From: Acetobacteraceae bacterium
GTDB lineage: Bacteria > Pseudomonadota > Alphaproteobacteria > Acetobacterales > Acetobacteraceae
Direction: 5' to 3'
NCBI GenBank assembly: GCA_030039695.1
Contig: JASHVB010000953.1
Coordinates: 1 to 13,791 of the forward strand
DNA length: 13,791 nt
The notes below the pieces were generated by a model. The model was not told the DNA's origin. It made no database searches and worked only from the letters and a program-made list of their open reading frames with translations. Position numbers and translations under genes: made by a program. Shown here piece by piece: positions 1 through 7,255 of the stretch (position 1 is its first letter; each line of letters starts with the position of its first letter).

Positions 1-944
1 TGCGCAGAACCAGACGGCATGTTCTCGACCAGCCCGACCAATCCGACCGCGTTCACCTTGGCCTTCCGCCCGGCCAGCGCCGCCATCAGGCCGACCACGG
101 CGCCTGCGCCGGCCATGTCCCACTTCATGTCTTCCATGCCACCGGCCGGCTTGATCGAAATGCCGCCGGTGTCGAAGGTCACGCCCTTGCCGATGAACGC
201 GACCGGCTTGGCAGAGCCACCGTTGTTCCAACGCATCACCACCATACGCGGCTCATTTACGCTCCCCTGCGCGACGCCCAGCAGCGCTCCAAAGCCGAGT
301 TCGCGCATTTCCTGAGGGCCCAGCACCTCGACTTTCACGCCGAGCGTTTCGAGCTTGCGGCAGCGTTCGGCCATCTCGGCGGGGTTCAGCACATTGGCCG
401 GTTCGCTGACCAGGTCGCGAGTGAGAAACACGCCGTTGGCGACGCCGGCCAGCGGCTGCCACGCATTGGCCGCCGCGGACGGATCGGCGGTCAGCACCGA
501 GAGCGCGGCGAGCTTCGGCTTGTCCTCCGGCTTTTCCTTGGTGCGGTAGCGATCAAAGCGGTAAGCGCGCAGCGTCGCACCCAGCGCCACCTCGGCTGCC
601 TGGGCCGCAGACAACCCATCGGCGGCAACCACCGCCGTTGCGTCGCTCGAGACGGCCCCCGCCACGGCGCCGCCGACGTCCTGCAAGGTCCGCGGGTTGA
701 GCTCCAAGAGTTTGCCCAGGCCTACGGCGACCACGCGCGTCAGGTCGCCACCGGGCGCGAGGACCGTGCAGGTCTTGCCCTTGCCGCCCTTGAACTCGGC
801 CGCCGACAGGGCGCGACTGATCGCCCCGCCAGTTGCCGCGTCGGCCTGTTGCCAGAGCCTGCCGGGTTTCTCCTCCTCCGCGATCAGCAGAACCACCGCT
901 CCCGATGTGGGCAGGACGGGTTTGGCAAAGCCGATTTCGAGCAT
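1..944 (-). CDS. pepA: Leucyl aminopeptidase (M17 family), 3' end cut by window edge
   Basis: Cytosolic M17 aminopeptidase that removes N-terminal residues from peptides using two metal ions. The first 314 codons are present, read on the minus strand from ATG at 944-942; the C-terminal part lies beyond base 1. Seen in the translation: the less conserved N-terminal domain (about residues 1-165), a linker with LVSEPANVLNP (178-188), then the catalytic domain with GKGVTFDTGG (252-261; K253 and D258 match metal ligands), IKPAGGMEDMKWDMAGA (264-280; K265 matches the catalytic lysine, D276 a metal ligand) and VENMPSGSA (306-314). The window ends just before the expected R-P-G-D metal-binding stretch. 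A strong Shine-Dalgarno (AGAGGAGGT) ends 8 nt before the ATG. The gene is divergent from the tRNA-modification gene, with 76 bp between the two starts. Family assignment is firm; the exact peptide preference is unknown. Confidence 0.95.
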   Translation of the reverse strand, partial: MLEIGFAKPVLPTSGAVVLLIAEEEKPGRLWQQADAATGGAISRALSAAEFKGGKGKTCTVLAPGGDLTRVVAVGLGKLLELNPRTLQDVGGAVAGAVSSDATAVVAADGLSAAQAAEVALGATLRAYRFDRYRTKEKPEDKPKLAALSVLTADPSAAANAWQPLAGVANGVFLTRDLVSEPANVLNPAEMAERCRKLETLGVKVEVLGPQEMRELGFGALLGVAQGSVNEPRMVVMRWNNGGSAKPVAFIGKGVTFDTGGISIKPAGGMEDMKWDMAGAGAVVGLMAALAGRKAKVNAVGLVGLVENMPSGSA

Positions 945-1020
945 GGCGGCGGACCTCCTCTGCGATCGCGGTTTGCGCGGACTGTAGCCACCACCGAGCC
1001 GCACGGCTATTGGCTCGCCG
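945..1020. promoter_or_regulatory. Divergent pepA / sua5 intergenic region with inverted repeat
   Basis: The 76 bp between two divergent starts must carry the upstream signals for both genes unless pepA is transcribed from elsewhere. The pepA Shine-Dalgarno lies at 953-961 on the minus strand. A 6-bp inverted repeat, CGAGCC (995-1000) and GGCTCG (1012-1017), ends 3 nt before the sua5 ATG. No clear -35/-10 pair could be assigned by eye. Confidence 0.4.
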
Positions 1021-2001
1021 ATGGATGAATGCCGCAACACCGAATCCCTGCGCGCTGACGAGGCCGGTATCGCCCGCGCCGCGGCGCTGCTGCGCGCGGG
1101 CCGACTCGTCTCGTTCGGCACCGAAACGGTCTACGGACTAGGCGCCGATGCCACCAGTGGCGCGGCGGTGGCAGGCATCTTTGCCGCCAAGGAGCGCCCG
1201 CGCTTCAACCCGCTGATCTGCCATTACCCCACCGCGGACGCCGCCTTCGCCCACGTCACGCCGAACGATGCCGCGCGGCGGCTGGCGGCATTGCTGTGGC
1301 CTGGTCCGCTCACGCTTGTCCTGCGGCGCCGTCCCGATTGCCCGGTGGCTCTGCTCACCGGTGCCGGGCTGGACACGCTCGCCGTGCGCGTGCCCACGCA
1401 CGATGTGGCGCTGGCGCTGCTGCGCGCCGTGGGGCGGCCGGTGGCGGCGCCGTCGGCGAACCGCGCCGGTCAGGTCAGCCCCACCTCGGCGCAGCACGTC
1501 ATGGCGGAACTGGGCGGGCGCATCGATGCCGTGCTGGACAGTGGGCCATGCACGGTCGGCGTGGAATCGACGGTGCTCGATCTGAGCGGCGCGGAGCCGC
1601 GGCTGCTGCGGCCGGGTGGCGCAACGCGCGAGATAATCGAGGCACTGATCGGCCCGGTGATGCACGGCGCAACGCCAGGGGCTGCTCTGCGTTCGCCAGG
1701 CATGCTGACATCCCATTATGCGCCGGCATGTCCGGTGCGGCTGGATGCACATGATGTGCAGGCGAATGAGGCATTGCTTGCTTTCGGGCCACCGCTGCCA
1801 GGTGCCGGCGCGACGTTTAATCTCAGTGCATTGAGCGATGTGACGGAAGCCGCGACGCGCTTGTTCCATGGGCTTCGCTGGCTGGACTCGCAGGCAGCAC
1901 AGCGCGGCCTGACACGTATTGCGGTTATGCCGGTGCCCGATATCGGGCTCGGCGTGGCGGTCAATGATCGGCTACGGCGCGCCGCTGCGCCGCGGTCTTG
2001 A
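1021..2001 (+). CDS. L-threonylcarbamoyladenylate synthase (Sua5/YrdC/YwlC family)
   Basis: Makes threonylcarbamoyl-AMP from threonine, bicarbonate and ATP. This is the first step of t6A synthesis at position 37 of ANN-decoding tRNAs; the TsaBDE proteins then transfer the group. The protein is 326 aa, the long two-domain Sua5 type rather than the short TsaC type. YrdC domain, about 17-205: TETVYGLG (34-41), KERPRFNPL (57-65, K/R substrate site), WPGPLT (93-98), APSAN (143-147), ESTV (182-185) and RPGG (197-200). The linker SPGMLTSHYAP (225-235) closes over the active site in Sua5 structures. The C-terminal Sua5 domain ends in the conserved GVAVNDRLRRAA (311-322). ATG 1021 is the only credible start: an in-frame stop lies at 985-987 with no intervening start codon. 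No clear Shine-Dalgarno precedes it. Gene names used for this family are sua5, ywlC and tsaC1. Confidence 0.95.
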   Translation: MDECRNTESLRADEAGIARAAALLRAGRLVSFGTETVYGLGADATSGAAVAGIFAAKERPRFNPLICHYPTADAAFAHVTPNDAARRLAALLWPGPLTLVLRRRPDCPVALLTGAGLDTLAVRVPTHDVALALLRAVGRPVAAPSANRAGQVSPTSAQHVMAELGGRIDAVLDSGPCTVGVESTVLDLSGAEPRLLRPGGATREIIEALIGPVMHGATPGAALRSPGMLTSHYAPACPVRLDAHDVQANEALLAFGPPLPGAGATFNLSALSDVTEAATRLFHGLRWLDSQAAQRGLTRIAVMPVPDIGLGVAVNDRLRRAAAPRS

Positions 2002-2068
2002 TCTTCTTGCGAGGCGGGGAGCACCGCAGCAATCTGCCGCGCCGCGTGGCATCGGTCGCAGCGACACC

Positions 2069-2076
2069 AGGAGGGA
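2069..2076 (+). promoter_or_regulatory. Ribosome binding site deciding the SDR start
   Basis: AGGAGGGA lies 7 nt before ATG 2084. The same frame stays open upstream to 1919, but that extension overlaps the 3' end of the Sua5 gene and carries no family similarity, so this site fixes the start at 2084. Confidence 0.8.
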
Positions 2077-2083
2077 GAAAGTC

Positions 2084-2827
2084 ATGCGCTTGCAGGACAA
2101 GGTGGCCATCGTCACCGGTGGCGCACATGGCATGGGTGAAGTCGAGGCACGATTGTTTGCCAAGGAAGGTGCCGCGGTGGTCATCGCCGATGTGTTGATG
2201 CGTGAAGGCGAGGCGGTTGCCGCGGATATCAGCGCGGGCCAGGGCCGCGCGCGATTCATCCGCACCGACGTGACGTCCGAACATGACTGGCAGCGGCTGA
2301 TTGCCGAGACGCTTGCGGCCTATGGAAAACTCGATGTTCTGGTCAACAACGCTGGGATCAGCGGCAGCGCGGTCGGTGACGACAATGGTTTGGAGGGCTG
2401 GCACAGGCTGCTGTCAATCAACGCCACCGGCGTGTTTTTGGGGGTCAAACACGCGGCTACGGAGATGGCGAGGGCGGGGCGAGGGTCGATCGTCAACATC
2501 TCCTCGATCGTAGGTATTGTCGGCAGCGAGTCCGGCCACCCGGGCTATCCGGCGTCGAAAGCGGCAGTGCGAAACCTGACAAAGGCTGCGGCCCTGCGCT
2601 ATGGGCCGCACGGCGTGCGGGTGAACTCGGTGCATCCGGGTTACATGCCGCCGATGCTGAACGCGACAAACGCCGCCGGCCGTGCGGCGAAGATCGCCGA
2701 GACGCCGTTGCGTCGGCTGGGTGAACCGATCGAAGTGGCGTACGGCGTCTTGTTCCTGGCCTCGGATGAAGCGAGCTTCGTCACCGGCGCCGAGTTGGTG
2801 ATTGATGGCGGCTACATCGCACGGTGA
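2084..2827 (+). CDS. Short-chain dehydrogenase/reductase (classical SDR)
   Basis: NAD(P)-dependent oxidoreductase of the classical SDR family, 247 aa, the usual length for the family, probably a cytosolic soluble oligomer. Seen: the Rossmann glycine motif TGGAHGMG (11-18), an acidic residue after beta-2 (D36 in VIADVL) that normally selects NAD(H) over NADP(H), NNAG (88-91), the catalytic tetrad N113, S140 or S141, Y155 and K159 (YPASK), PG after beta-6 (185-186), and the C-terminal TGAELVIDGGY (234-244). The pattern around YPASK and HPGYMPPM resembles cyclopentanol and hydroxysteroid dehydrogenases, but the alcohol or ketone substrate cannot be told from sequence. It follows the Sua5 gene by 82 bp and could be co-transcribed with it, and is followed within 7 nt by a strong hairpin. 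Nothing in the neighbourhood fixes the pathway. Confidence 0.92.
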   Translation: MRLQDKVAIVTGGAHGMGEVEARLFAKEGAAVVIADVLMREGEAVAADISAGQGRARFIRTDVTSEHDWQRLIAETLAAYGKLDVLVNNAGISGSAVGDDNGLEGWHRLLSINATGVFLGVKHAATEMARAGRGSIVNISSIVGIVGSESGHPGYPASKAAVRNLTKAAALRYGPHGVRVNSVHPGYMPPMLNATNAAGRAAKIAETPLRRLGEPIEVAYGVLFLASDEASFVTGAELVIDGGYIAR

Positions 2828-2833
2828 GCTCAC

Positions 2834-2868
2834 AAAGCCTCTCCCGTGCCGAGCGCGGGAGAGGCTTT
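2834..2868 (+). terminator. Hairpin after the SDR gene, probable weak terminator
   Basis: Perfect 13-bp inverted repeat AAAGCCTCTCCCG (2834-2846) and CGGGAGAGGCTTT (2856-2868) with a 9-nt loop, starting 7 nt after the SDR stop codon. The right arm ends in only three T residues, so termination may be partial. The arm stops 6 nt before the Shine-Dalgarno of the next gene, so the structure could instead act on its translation or protect the upstream mRNA 3' end. Confidence 0.6.
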
Positions 2869-2887
2869 GCAACGAAAGGACCTGCCC

Positions 2888-3775
2888 ATGTTCACATCGA
2901 CCACGACGCAAATCCCCGGCGTCTATCATCGCCGCATCGGCGACATCGTCGTGACGGCGCTGTCGGACGGTTACCTCGACGGCACGGTCGACGTTCTGCA
3001 GAACATCACACCCGCGGAATCCAACCGCATGCTGCACGAGGCATTCCGCCCCGGCCGGCGCACATCGGTGAACGCCTATCTGATCCACTCCGCCGGCCGG
3101 CTCGCGCTGATCGAAACCGGCTCAGGTGACTACCTGCTCCCCACCGCCGGCAAGCTGCAACAGAACCTGCGTTCTGCCGGCATTGACCCGGCGTTGATCG
3201 AGCGCGTGATTCTCACCCATATGCACCCCGATCATTCCGCGGGTCTGACGGATCCGCAGACTGGCGCAAAGTTCTTCCCCAACGCCGAACTCGTTGTGCA
3301 CGAGAACGAGCCACGCCACTGGCAGGACGACAGCGCCATGTCGCGCGCCAGCGAACGGGCGCAGAAACTGTATTTCCAATGCGCGCGAGAACAAATGGCG
3401 CCGTATCACAACGTGATGCAGACCTTCACGGGCAGCGTGGAAGTGTTCCCCGGGGTGCGCTCGGTGCCGCTTCACGGCCACACGCCGGGACACAGCGGCT
3501 ACATGATTTCGTCGGGCAAGGACACGCTGCTGATCTGGGGCGACATTGTGCACGTGCCGGAAATCCAGGTGCCGCGGCCCGACGTCACAATAGAGTTCGA
3601 CACCGACCCGCACGCCGCGGCGGCGACGCGCGTGCGCATCTTCGACCAGGTGGTCACTGATCGGCAGTTGATCGCCGGGATGCATGTGCATTTCCCCGGC
3701 TTCGCGCACGTGGCGAAGAGCGGCGACAGCTACGCGATGGTCCCGGAGCCGTGGGATCAGGCATTCGGCGCATAG
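2888..3775 (+). CDS. MBL-fold metallo-hydrolase, lactonase-like
   Basis: Metallo-beta-lactamase-fold hydrolase of 295 aa with a two-metal active site. Seen: HMHPDH (111-116, the HxHxDH motif), HGHTPGH (196-202, H198 the likely ligand), GDIVH (218-222, D219 as bridging ligand) and HVHFPGF (266-272, H268 the likely last ligand). This spacing matches the branch holding N-acyl-homoserine lactonases and other lactone or ester hydrolases; the substrate is undetermined. There is no signal peptide, so it is predicted to be cytosolic. The ATG at 2888 is chosen because AAAGGA lies 7 nt upstream; an in-frame GTG at 2846 sits inside a 13-bp hairpin stem and would add a nonconserved tail. The gene follows an SDR by 60 bp, a pairing common in catabolic clusters, but the hairpin between them may separate the transcripts. 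Confidence 0.9.
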   Translation: MFTSTTTQIPGVYHRRIGDIVVTALSDGYLDGTVDVLQNITPAESNRMLHEAFRPGRRTSVNAYLIHSAGRLALIETGSGDYLLPTAGKLQQNLRSAGIDPALIERVILTHMHPDHSAGLTDPQTGAKFFPNAELVVHENEPRHWQDDSAMSRASERAQKLYFQCAREQMAPYHNVMQTFTGSVEVFPGVRSVPLHGHTPGHSGYMISSGKDTLLIWGDIVHVPEIQVPRPDVTIEFDTDPHAAAATRVRIFDQVVTDRQLIAGMHVHFPGFAHVAKSGDSYAMVPEPWDQAFGA

Positions 3776-4233
3776 GCGATTGCCACTGACGTTGATCGTC
3801 CTACGGCCCCGATGCCCGCTTCGTAGCGAAGCTGCTGTTGCCGATGCGGGGCACGGCTGATGTGCGCGGCGCATGTGCGCGATGAGCGGCTCAGAGTTAT
3901 AAGTGACGCGGGGCTTGCTGGCGGAATCTGACCTTGGACAAGCGCGTTCGCGTGCCCGCCACGTGCGTTGTTTGCGGTGACGAACTGCGAACCCGCGCGG
4001 ATCGGAACGCAGCTACGCCTGGCGCTGCGGTGGCCAGGCCTCGAAACATGCCCCAGCGCGACACCCCCAGCCACGATGATTTGCATTTCCCGCCTCCGAC
4101 GACCCCGGACGCCGCCGGACGCAAACCGCCCAGCGTCACGGGCGCTCTCGGTTCGACCGTGGCAGGCCCGGCCAAGACACAACCCGATCGCGCGTTGCGC
4201 GGCGTCCGGTCGTGGCGCGACAATGCGATTCGC
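3776..4233. other. Stretch of 458 bp without a convincing gene
   Basis: No ORF here shows a recognisable domain. The plus frame leading into hdaA is open from 3934 but has uneven third-position bias and no family similarity. On the minus strand an ATG at 4086-4084 is preceded by GGAGG and opens a 109-codon frame to 3757, which would overlap the end of the MBL gene; its product is unrecognised. A small hairpin GCTTCG-TAG-CGAAGC (3818-3832) lies 42 nt after the MBL stop without a T tract. An octamer TGTGCGCG is repeated at short spacing around 3860-3881. The promoter of the hdaA-ppk1-ppx group should lie in this stretch, but I cannot place it. Confidence 0.5.
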
Positions 4234-4911
4234 ATGGTTCTGCCCAGCCAACTCCCGCTGCCCTTCGTCCACCAGCCGAGCTACGGGGCCACCGACTTCA
4301 TACCGGCTGCGTCGAACGAGGCGGCGCGGACCTGGCTCGATCGCACGGCGGAATGGCCAGAGCAGCGGCTCGCGCTCTGGGGTGACGCCGGTGTCGGCAA
4401 GACTCATCTGCTGAGCCTCTGGGCCGGGCGTGAAAGGGCGCTCCGGCTCCAAGGTCCTGCGCTTCGCGACCTGCCCCGCCTTCCGGCATCCGGTGGCATC
4501 GCCCTCGATGACGGCGACGCGGTGCCGGACGAAACCGTCTTGTTCCATTTGCTGAACGCGGCGCGTGACGCGGCCCTGCCGGTGTTGCTGGCCGCGCGCG
4601 CGCCGCCGACGCGCTGGGCGGTGCGGCTGGCGGATCTCGCCAGCCGCCTGCGCGCTGTCACCACCGTCGGTATCGCTCCACCAGAGGAGCTGCTGCTGCG
4701 TGGGCTGCTCGTGCGTCTTCTGCTGGATCGGCAGCTCGGTGCTGATCCGGCGGTCCTCGACTGGCTCCTGCTGCGTCTTCCCCGATCCGCGGCTGCCCTC
4801 CGTGAGGCGGCCGCGCGCCTCGACCGCGCCTCCCTTGCGGCCCATCGCAGAATCGACCGCAAGATCGCCGCCCAGGTCGTCGGCGAAATGGGGGTTGGGC
4901 TGGAGGATTGA
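4234..4911 (+). CDS. hdaA: HdaA, DnaA-related regulator of replication initiation
   Basis: AAA+ protein related to DnaA that, with the DNA-loaded beta clamp, stimulates hydrolysis of DnaA-bound ATP and so blocks re-initiation (regulatory inactivation of DnaA). The 225-aa product has the expected parts: the clamp-binding peptide QLPLPF at residues 6-11, Walker A GDAGVGKT (50-57), a Walker B-like GIALDD (88-93), the DLASRL box (134-139) with R138 as the likely arginine finger, and an alpha-helical lid (about 150-225). It lacks the DnaA DNA-binding domain IV, as Hda proteins do. The ATG at 4234 is chosen because it puts the clamp motif at the extreme N-terminus; the frame is open upstream to 3934 but shows no homology. 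Shine-Dalgarno is weak. Placement directly before ppk1 and ppx is the usual alphaproteobacterial order. Confidence 0.9.
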   Translation: MVLPSQLPLPFVHQPSYGATDFIPAASNEAARTWLDRTAEWPEQRLALWGDAGVGKTHLLSLWAGRERALRLQGPALRDLPRLPASGGIALDDGDAVPDETVLFHLLNAARDAALPVLLAARAPPTRWAVRLADLASRLRAVTTVGIAPPEELLLRGLLVRLLLDRQLGADPAVLDWLLLRLPRSAAALREAAARLDRASLAAHRRIDRKIAAQVVGEMGVGLED

Positions 4912-5016
4912 GCAGGGTCTCGAGGGCCGTAGCGCGCTTGCGAGGGTTCTCCACGCGGCGACCCCGCTGATACATACCCCTCGCCCGCGGCCGCCTCCAT
5001 CCTGTAAGCTGCCGGC

Positions 5017-7251
5017 ATGGACAAGTCGCCCGCCCCCGAGGTCCTCGCCAGCGGCGGAGAGACGCTGGAGCTCGCCTCTCGGCCCGGACCGCCCAGCGCC
5101 GACACGATAGCCCCGGGCAGCCCCGAGCGCTTCATCAACCGCGAGCTGTCGTGGCTCGACTTCAACCGCCGTGTCGTCGAGGAAGCGGAGAACCCGCGCC
5201 ATCCGCTGCTGGAGCGGCTGCGCTTCCTTTCGATCAGCGCGTCGAACCTGGACGAATTCTATTCGGTCCGCGTCGCCGGCCTGATCGGCCAGGCCAAAGC
5301 CGGCGTCACTGCCGTTTCGCCCGACGGCCGAACCCCCGCCCAGCAACTTGCCGAGATCAAGCAGCGCGCTGACCTGCTGCTGGCCGAGCAACAGCGTGTC
5401 TGGCGCGAGCTGCGCGGCCTACTGCGCGAGGTCGGGATCGAAGTGTGCGAACCGCACGCTCTGAGCCGGGAGGATCTGGCCTGGCTGGATGGCTGGTTCA
5501 TGGAGCGGGTGTTTCCCGTACTGACGCCGCTTGCAATCGATCCGGCGCACCCGTTTCCGTTCATCCACAACATGGGCCTGGTCATTGCGCTGCTGCTGCT
5601 CCGCGAGGAAGACGGTCAAACCATGAAGGGCATGCTGCCGCTGCCATCGCGGGTCGAGCGCTTCGTGCGCCTGCCACCGGATGCCGAGCGCCAAGCGACC
5701 CGTTTCGTCGTTCTGGAAGACCTGATCAGCTTGTTCATGGACCGCTTGTTCCCTGGCTTCACCGTCACCGGCCAGGGGATGTTCCGGCTGATCCGCGACA
5801 CCGACGTGGAATTCGAGGAAGAGGCCGAGGACCTTGTCCGCTCCTACCTGACCGCGCTGAAGCGCCGACGCCGCGGCGTCGCGATCCATCTAGGCATGAA
5901 CACCGAGATGCCGGAGGAGCTGCGTTCGCTGGTGGCCGATCAGCTCGGCACCGATGACGAGGAAATTCACACCGCCAACGGCATCCTCGGTGTTGTCGAC
6001 GTGAAGCAGCTCATCGTCGACGACCGCCCCGATCTGTTGTTCCCTCCCTATACGCCGCGATTTCCGGAGCGCATCCGCGATTTCGGCGGCGATTGCTTTG
6101 CAGCGATCCGGGCCAAGGATATCATCGTCCATCATCCGTTCGAAAGCTTCGATGTGGTGGTGCAGTTCCTGCGCCAGGCGGCGCAGGATCCGAACGTCAT
6201 TGCGGTGAAGCAGACCCTGTACCGGACCAGTCACGATAGCCCGATCGTGAAGGCGCTGATCGAGGCGGCCGAGGCCGGCAAATCCGTTACCGCCGTGGTC
6301 GAGCTACGCGCGCGTTTTGATGAAGAGGCGAACATCCTGCTGGCGCGCAGCATGGAAGCCGCCGGCGTGCAGGTGGTATATGGCTTCGCCGAACTCAAGA
6401 CACATGCCAAGCTGTCGCTGGTAGTGCGGCGCGAGGGCGGGTTCGTGCGCTCCTACGCGCATTTCGGCACCGGAAACTATCATCCGATCACTGCGCGCAT
6501 CTATACCGACCTCTCCTTCTTCACCACCGACCCGGCACTCACGCGTGACGCCGCCTACCTGTTCAATTACATGACGGGCTACGCAAAGCCGGAACAAATG
6601 AAAGAGGTCGCGTTCAGTCCGCTGACCACGCGCAAGGCGCTGCTGGAACTGATCCACAACGAGATCGCCCTTGCACGTGCTGGCAAGCCGGCGAACATTT
6701 GGATCAAGCTCAACAGCCTGGTAGACGTGAAGCTGATCGACGCGCTCTATGAAGCGTCGAGCGCCGGCGTGAAGGTGATGGGCGTGATCCGCGGCATCTG
6801 CTGCCTGCGTCCCGGCGTGCCGGGCCTCTCCGACAATATCCGCATCAAATCGATCGTCGGCCGTTTCCTGGAACACGCGCGGATCTGTGTGTTCGGCAAC
6901 GGCCACGCGCTGCCCAGCCGTTATGCGCGAGTCTACATCAGCTCAGCCGACTGGATGGAGCGCAACATGGACTGGCGCGTGGAAACCCTGGTGCCGATCC
7001 ACAACCCGACGGTACACGCGCAGGTCCTGGACCAGATCATGGTGACGGACCTAAAGGATTCGATGCAGTCCTGGGAGCTCAGGCCGGACGGCGAATGGCG
7101 CCGCGTGGCGCCGGGACGCAAGCCGGTCTCCGCACACGATTATTTCATGACTAATCCCTCGCTGTCCGGCCGAGGCTCCGCGTTGCACGGGCCGGCGGTG
7201 CCGTCGCCGTTGAACACGCATCGCCGCCAGGATCGCGTGAACCAGGACTGA
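5017..7251 (+). CDS. ppk1: Polyphosphate kinase 1
   Basis: Reversibly transfers the ATP gamma-phosphate to a growing polyphosphate chain through a phospho-histidine; a peripheral, oligomeric enzyme. At 744 aa it is somewhat longer than E. coli Ppk (688). Seen in order: N domain starting with [14 protein letters not shown] (40-53), head domain (about 150-340), then the two catalytic C domains. H463 in [10 protein letters not shown] matches E. coli H435, the phosphorylated residue; H482 in YAHFGTGN matches H454; H620 in GRFLEH matches H592. Other signatures are VKQTLYR (397-403) and RGICCLRPG (592-600). The first 35 residues and last 35 residues are low-complexity tails outside the core. ATG 5017 lies 105 bp after hdaA, with no strong Shine-Dalgarno. 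The ppx gene follows 4 nt after the stop, which strongly suggests an operon. Confidence 0.97.
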   Translation: MDKSPAPEVLASGGETLELASRPGPPSADTIAPGSPERFINRELSWLDFNRRVVEEAENPRHPLLERLRFLSISASNLDEFYSVRVAGLIGQAKAGVTAVSPDGRTPAQQLAEIKQRADLLLAEQQRVWRELRGLLREVGIEVCEPHALSREDLAWLDGWFMERVFPVLTPLAIDPAHPFPFIHNMGLVIALLLLREEDGQTMKGMLPLPSRVERFVRLPPDAERQATRFVVLEDLISLFMDRLFPGFTVTGQGMFRLIRDTDVEFEEEAEDLVRSYLTALKRRRRGVAIHLGMNTEMPEELRSLVADQLGTDDEEIHTANGILGVVDVKQLIVDDRPDLLFPPYTPRFPERIRDFGGDCFAAIRAKDIIVHHPFESFDVVVQFLRQAAQDPNVIAVKQTLYRTSHDSPIVKALIEAAEAGKSVTAVVELRARFDEEANILLARSMEAAGVQVVYGFAELKTHAKLSLVVRREGGFVRSYAHFGTGNYHPITARIYTDLSFFTTDPALTRDAAYLFNYMTGYAKPEQMKEVAFSPLTTRKALLELIHNEIALARAGKPANIWIKLNSLVDVKLIDALYEASSAGVKVMGVIRGICCLRPGVPGLSDNIRIKSIVGRFLEHARICVFGNGHALPSRYARVYISSADWMERNMDWRVETLVPIHNPTVHAQVLDQIMVTDLKDSMQSWELRPDGEWRRVAPGRKPVSAHDYFMTNPSLSGRGSALHGPAVPSPLNTHRRQDRVNQD

Positions 7252-7255
7252 TCGC

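Noticed and set aside
1138..1869. 243-codon open frame on the minus strand
   Set aside because: Antisense to the Sua5-family gene, which has complete family motifs; the antisense product shows no domain.
1919..2083. N-terminal extension of the SDR
   Set aside because: Overlaps the Sua5 gene and precedes a strong Shine-Dalgarno; classical SDRs begin a few residues before the first beta strand, as from ATG 2084.
3934..4233. 100-residue N-terminal extension of HdaA containing a CVVCG motif
   Set aside because: One CxxC pair alone does not make a zinc site, codon bias is weak, and the clamp-binding peptide belongs at the very N-terminus of Hda proteins.
3757..5391. 544-codon open frame on the minus strand
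   Set aside because: It runs antisense through hdaA and the start of ppk1, both of which have clear conserved motifs; composition is Arg/Gly/Ala-rich as expected of a GC-rich shadow. Only its last part (4086-3757) falls mostly outside real genes and is noted separately.
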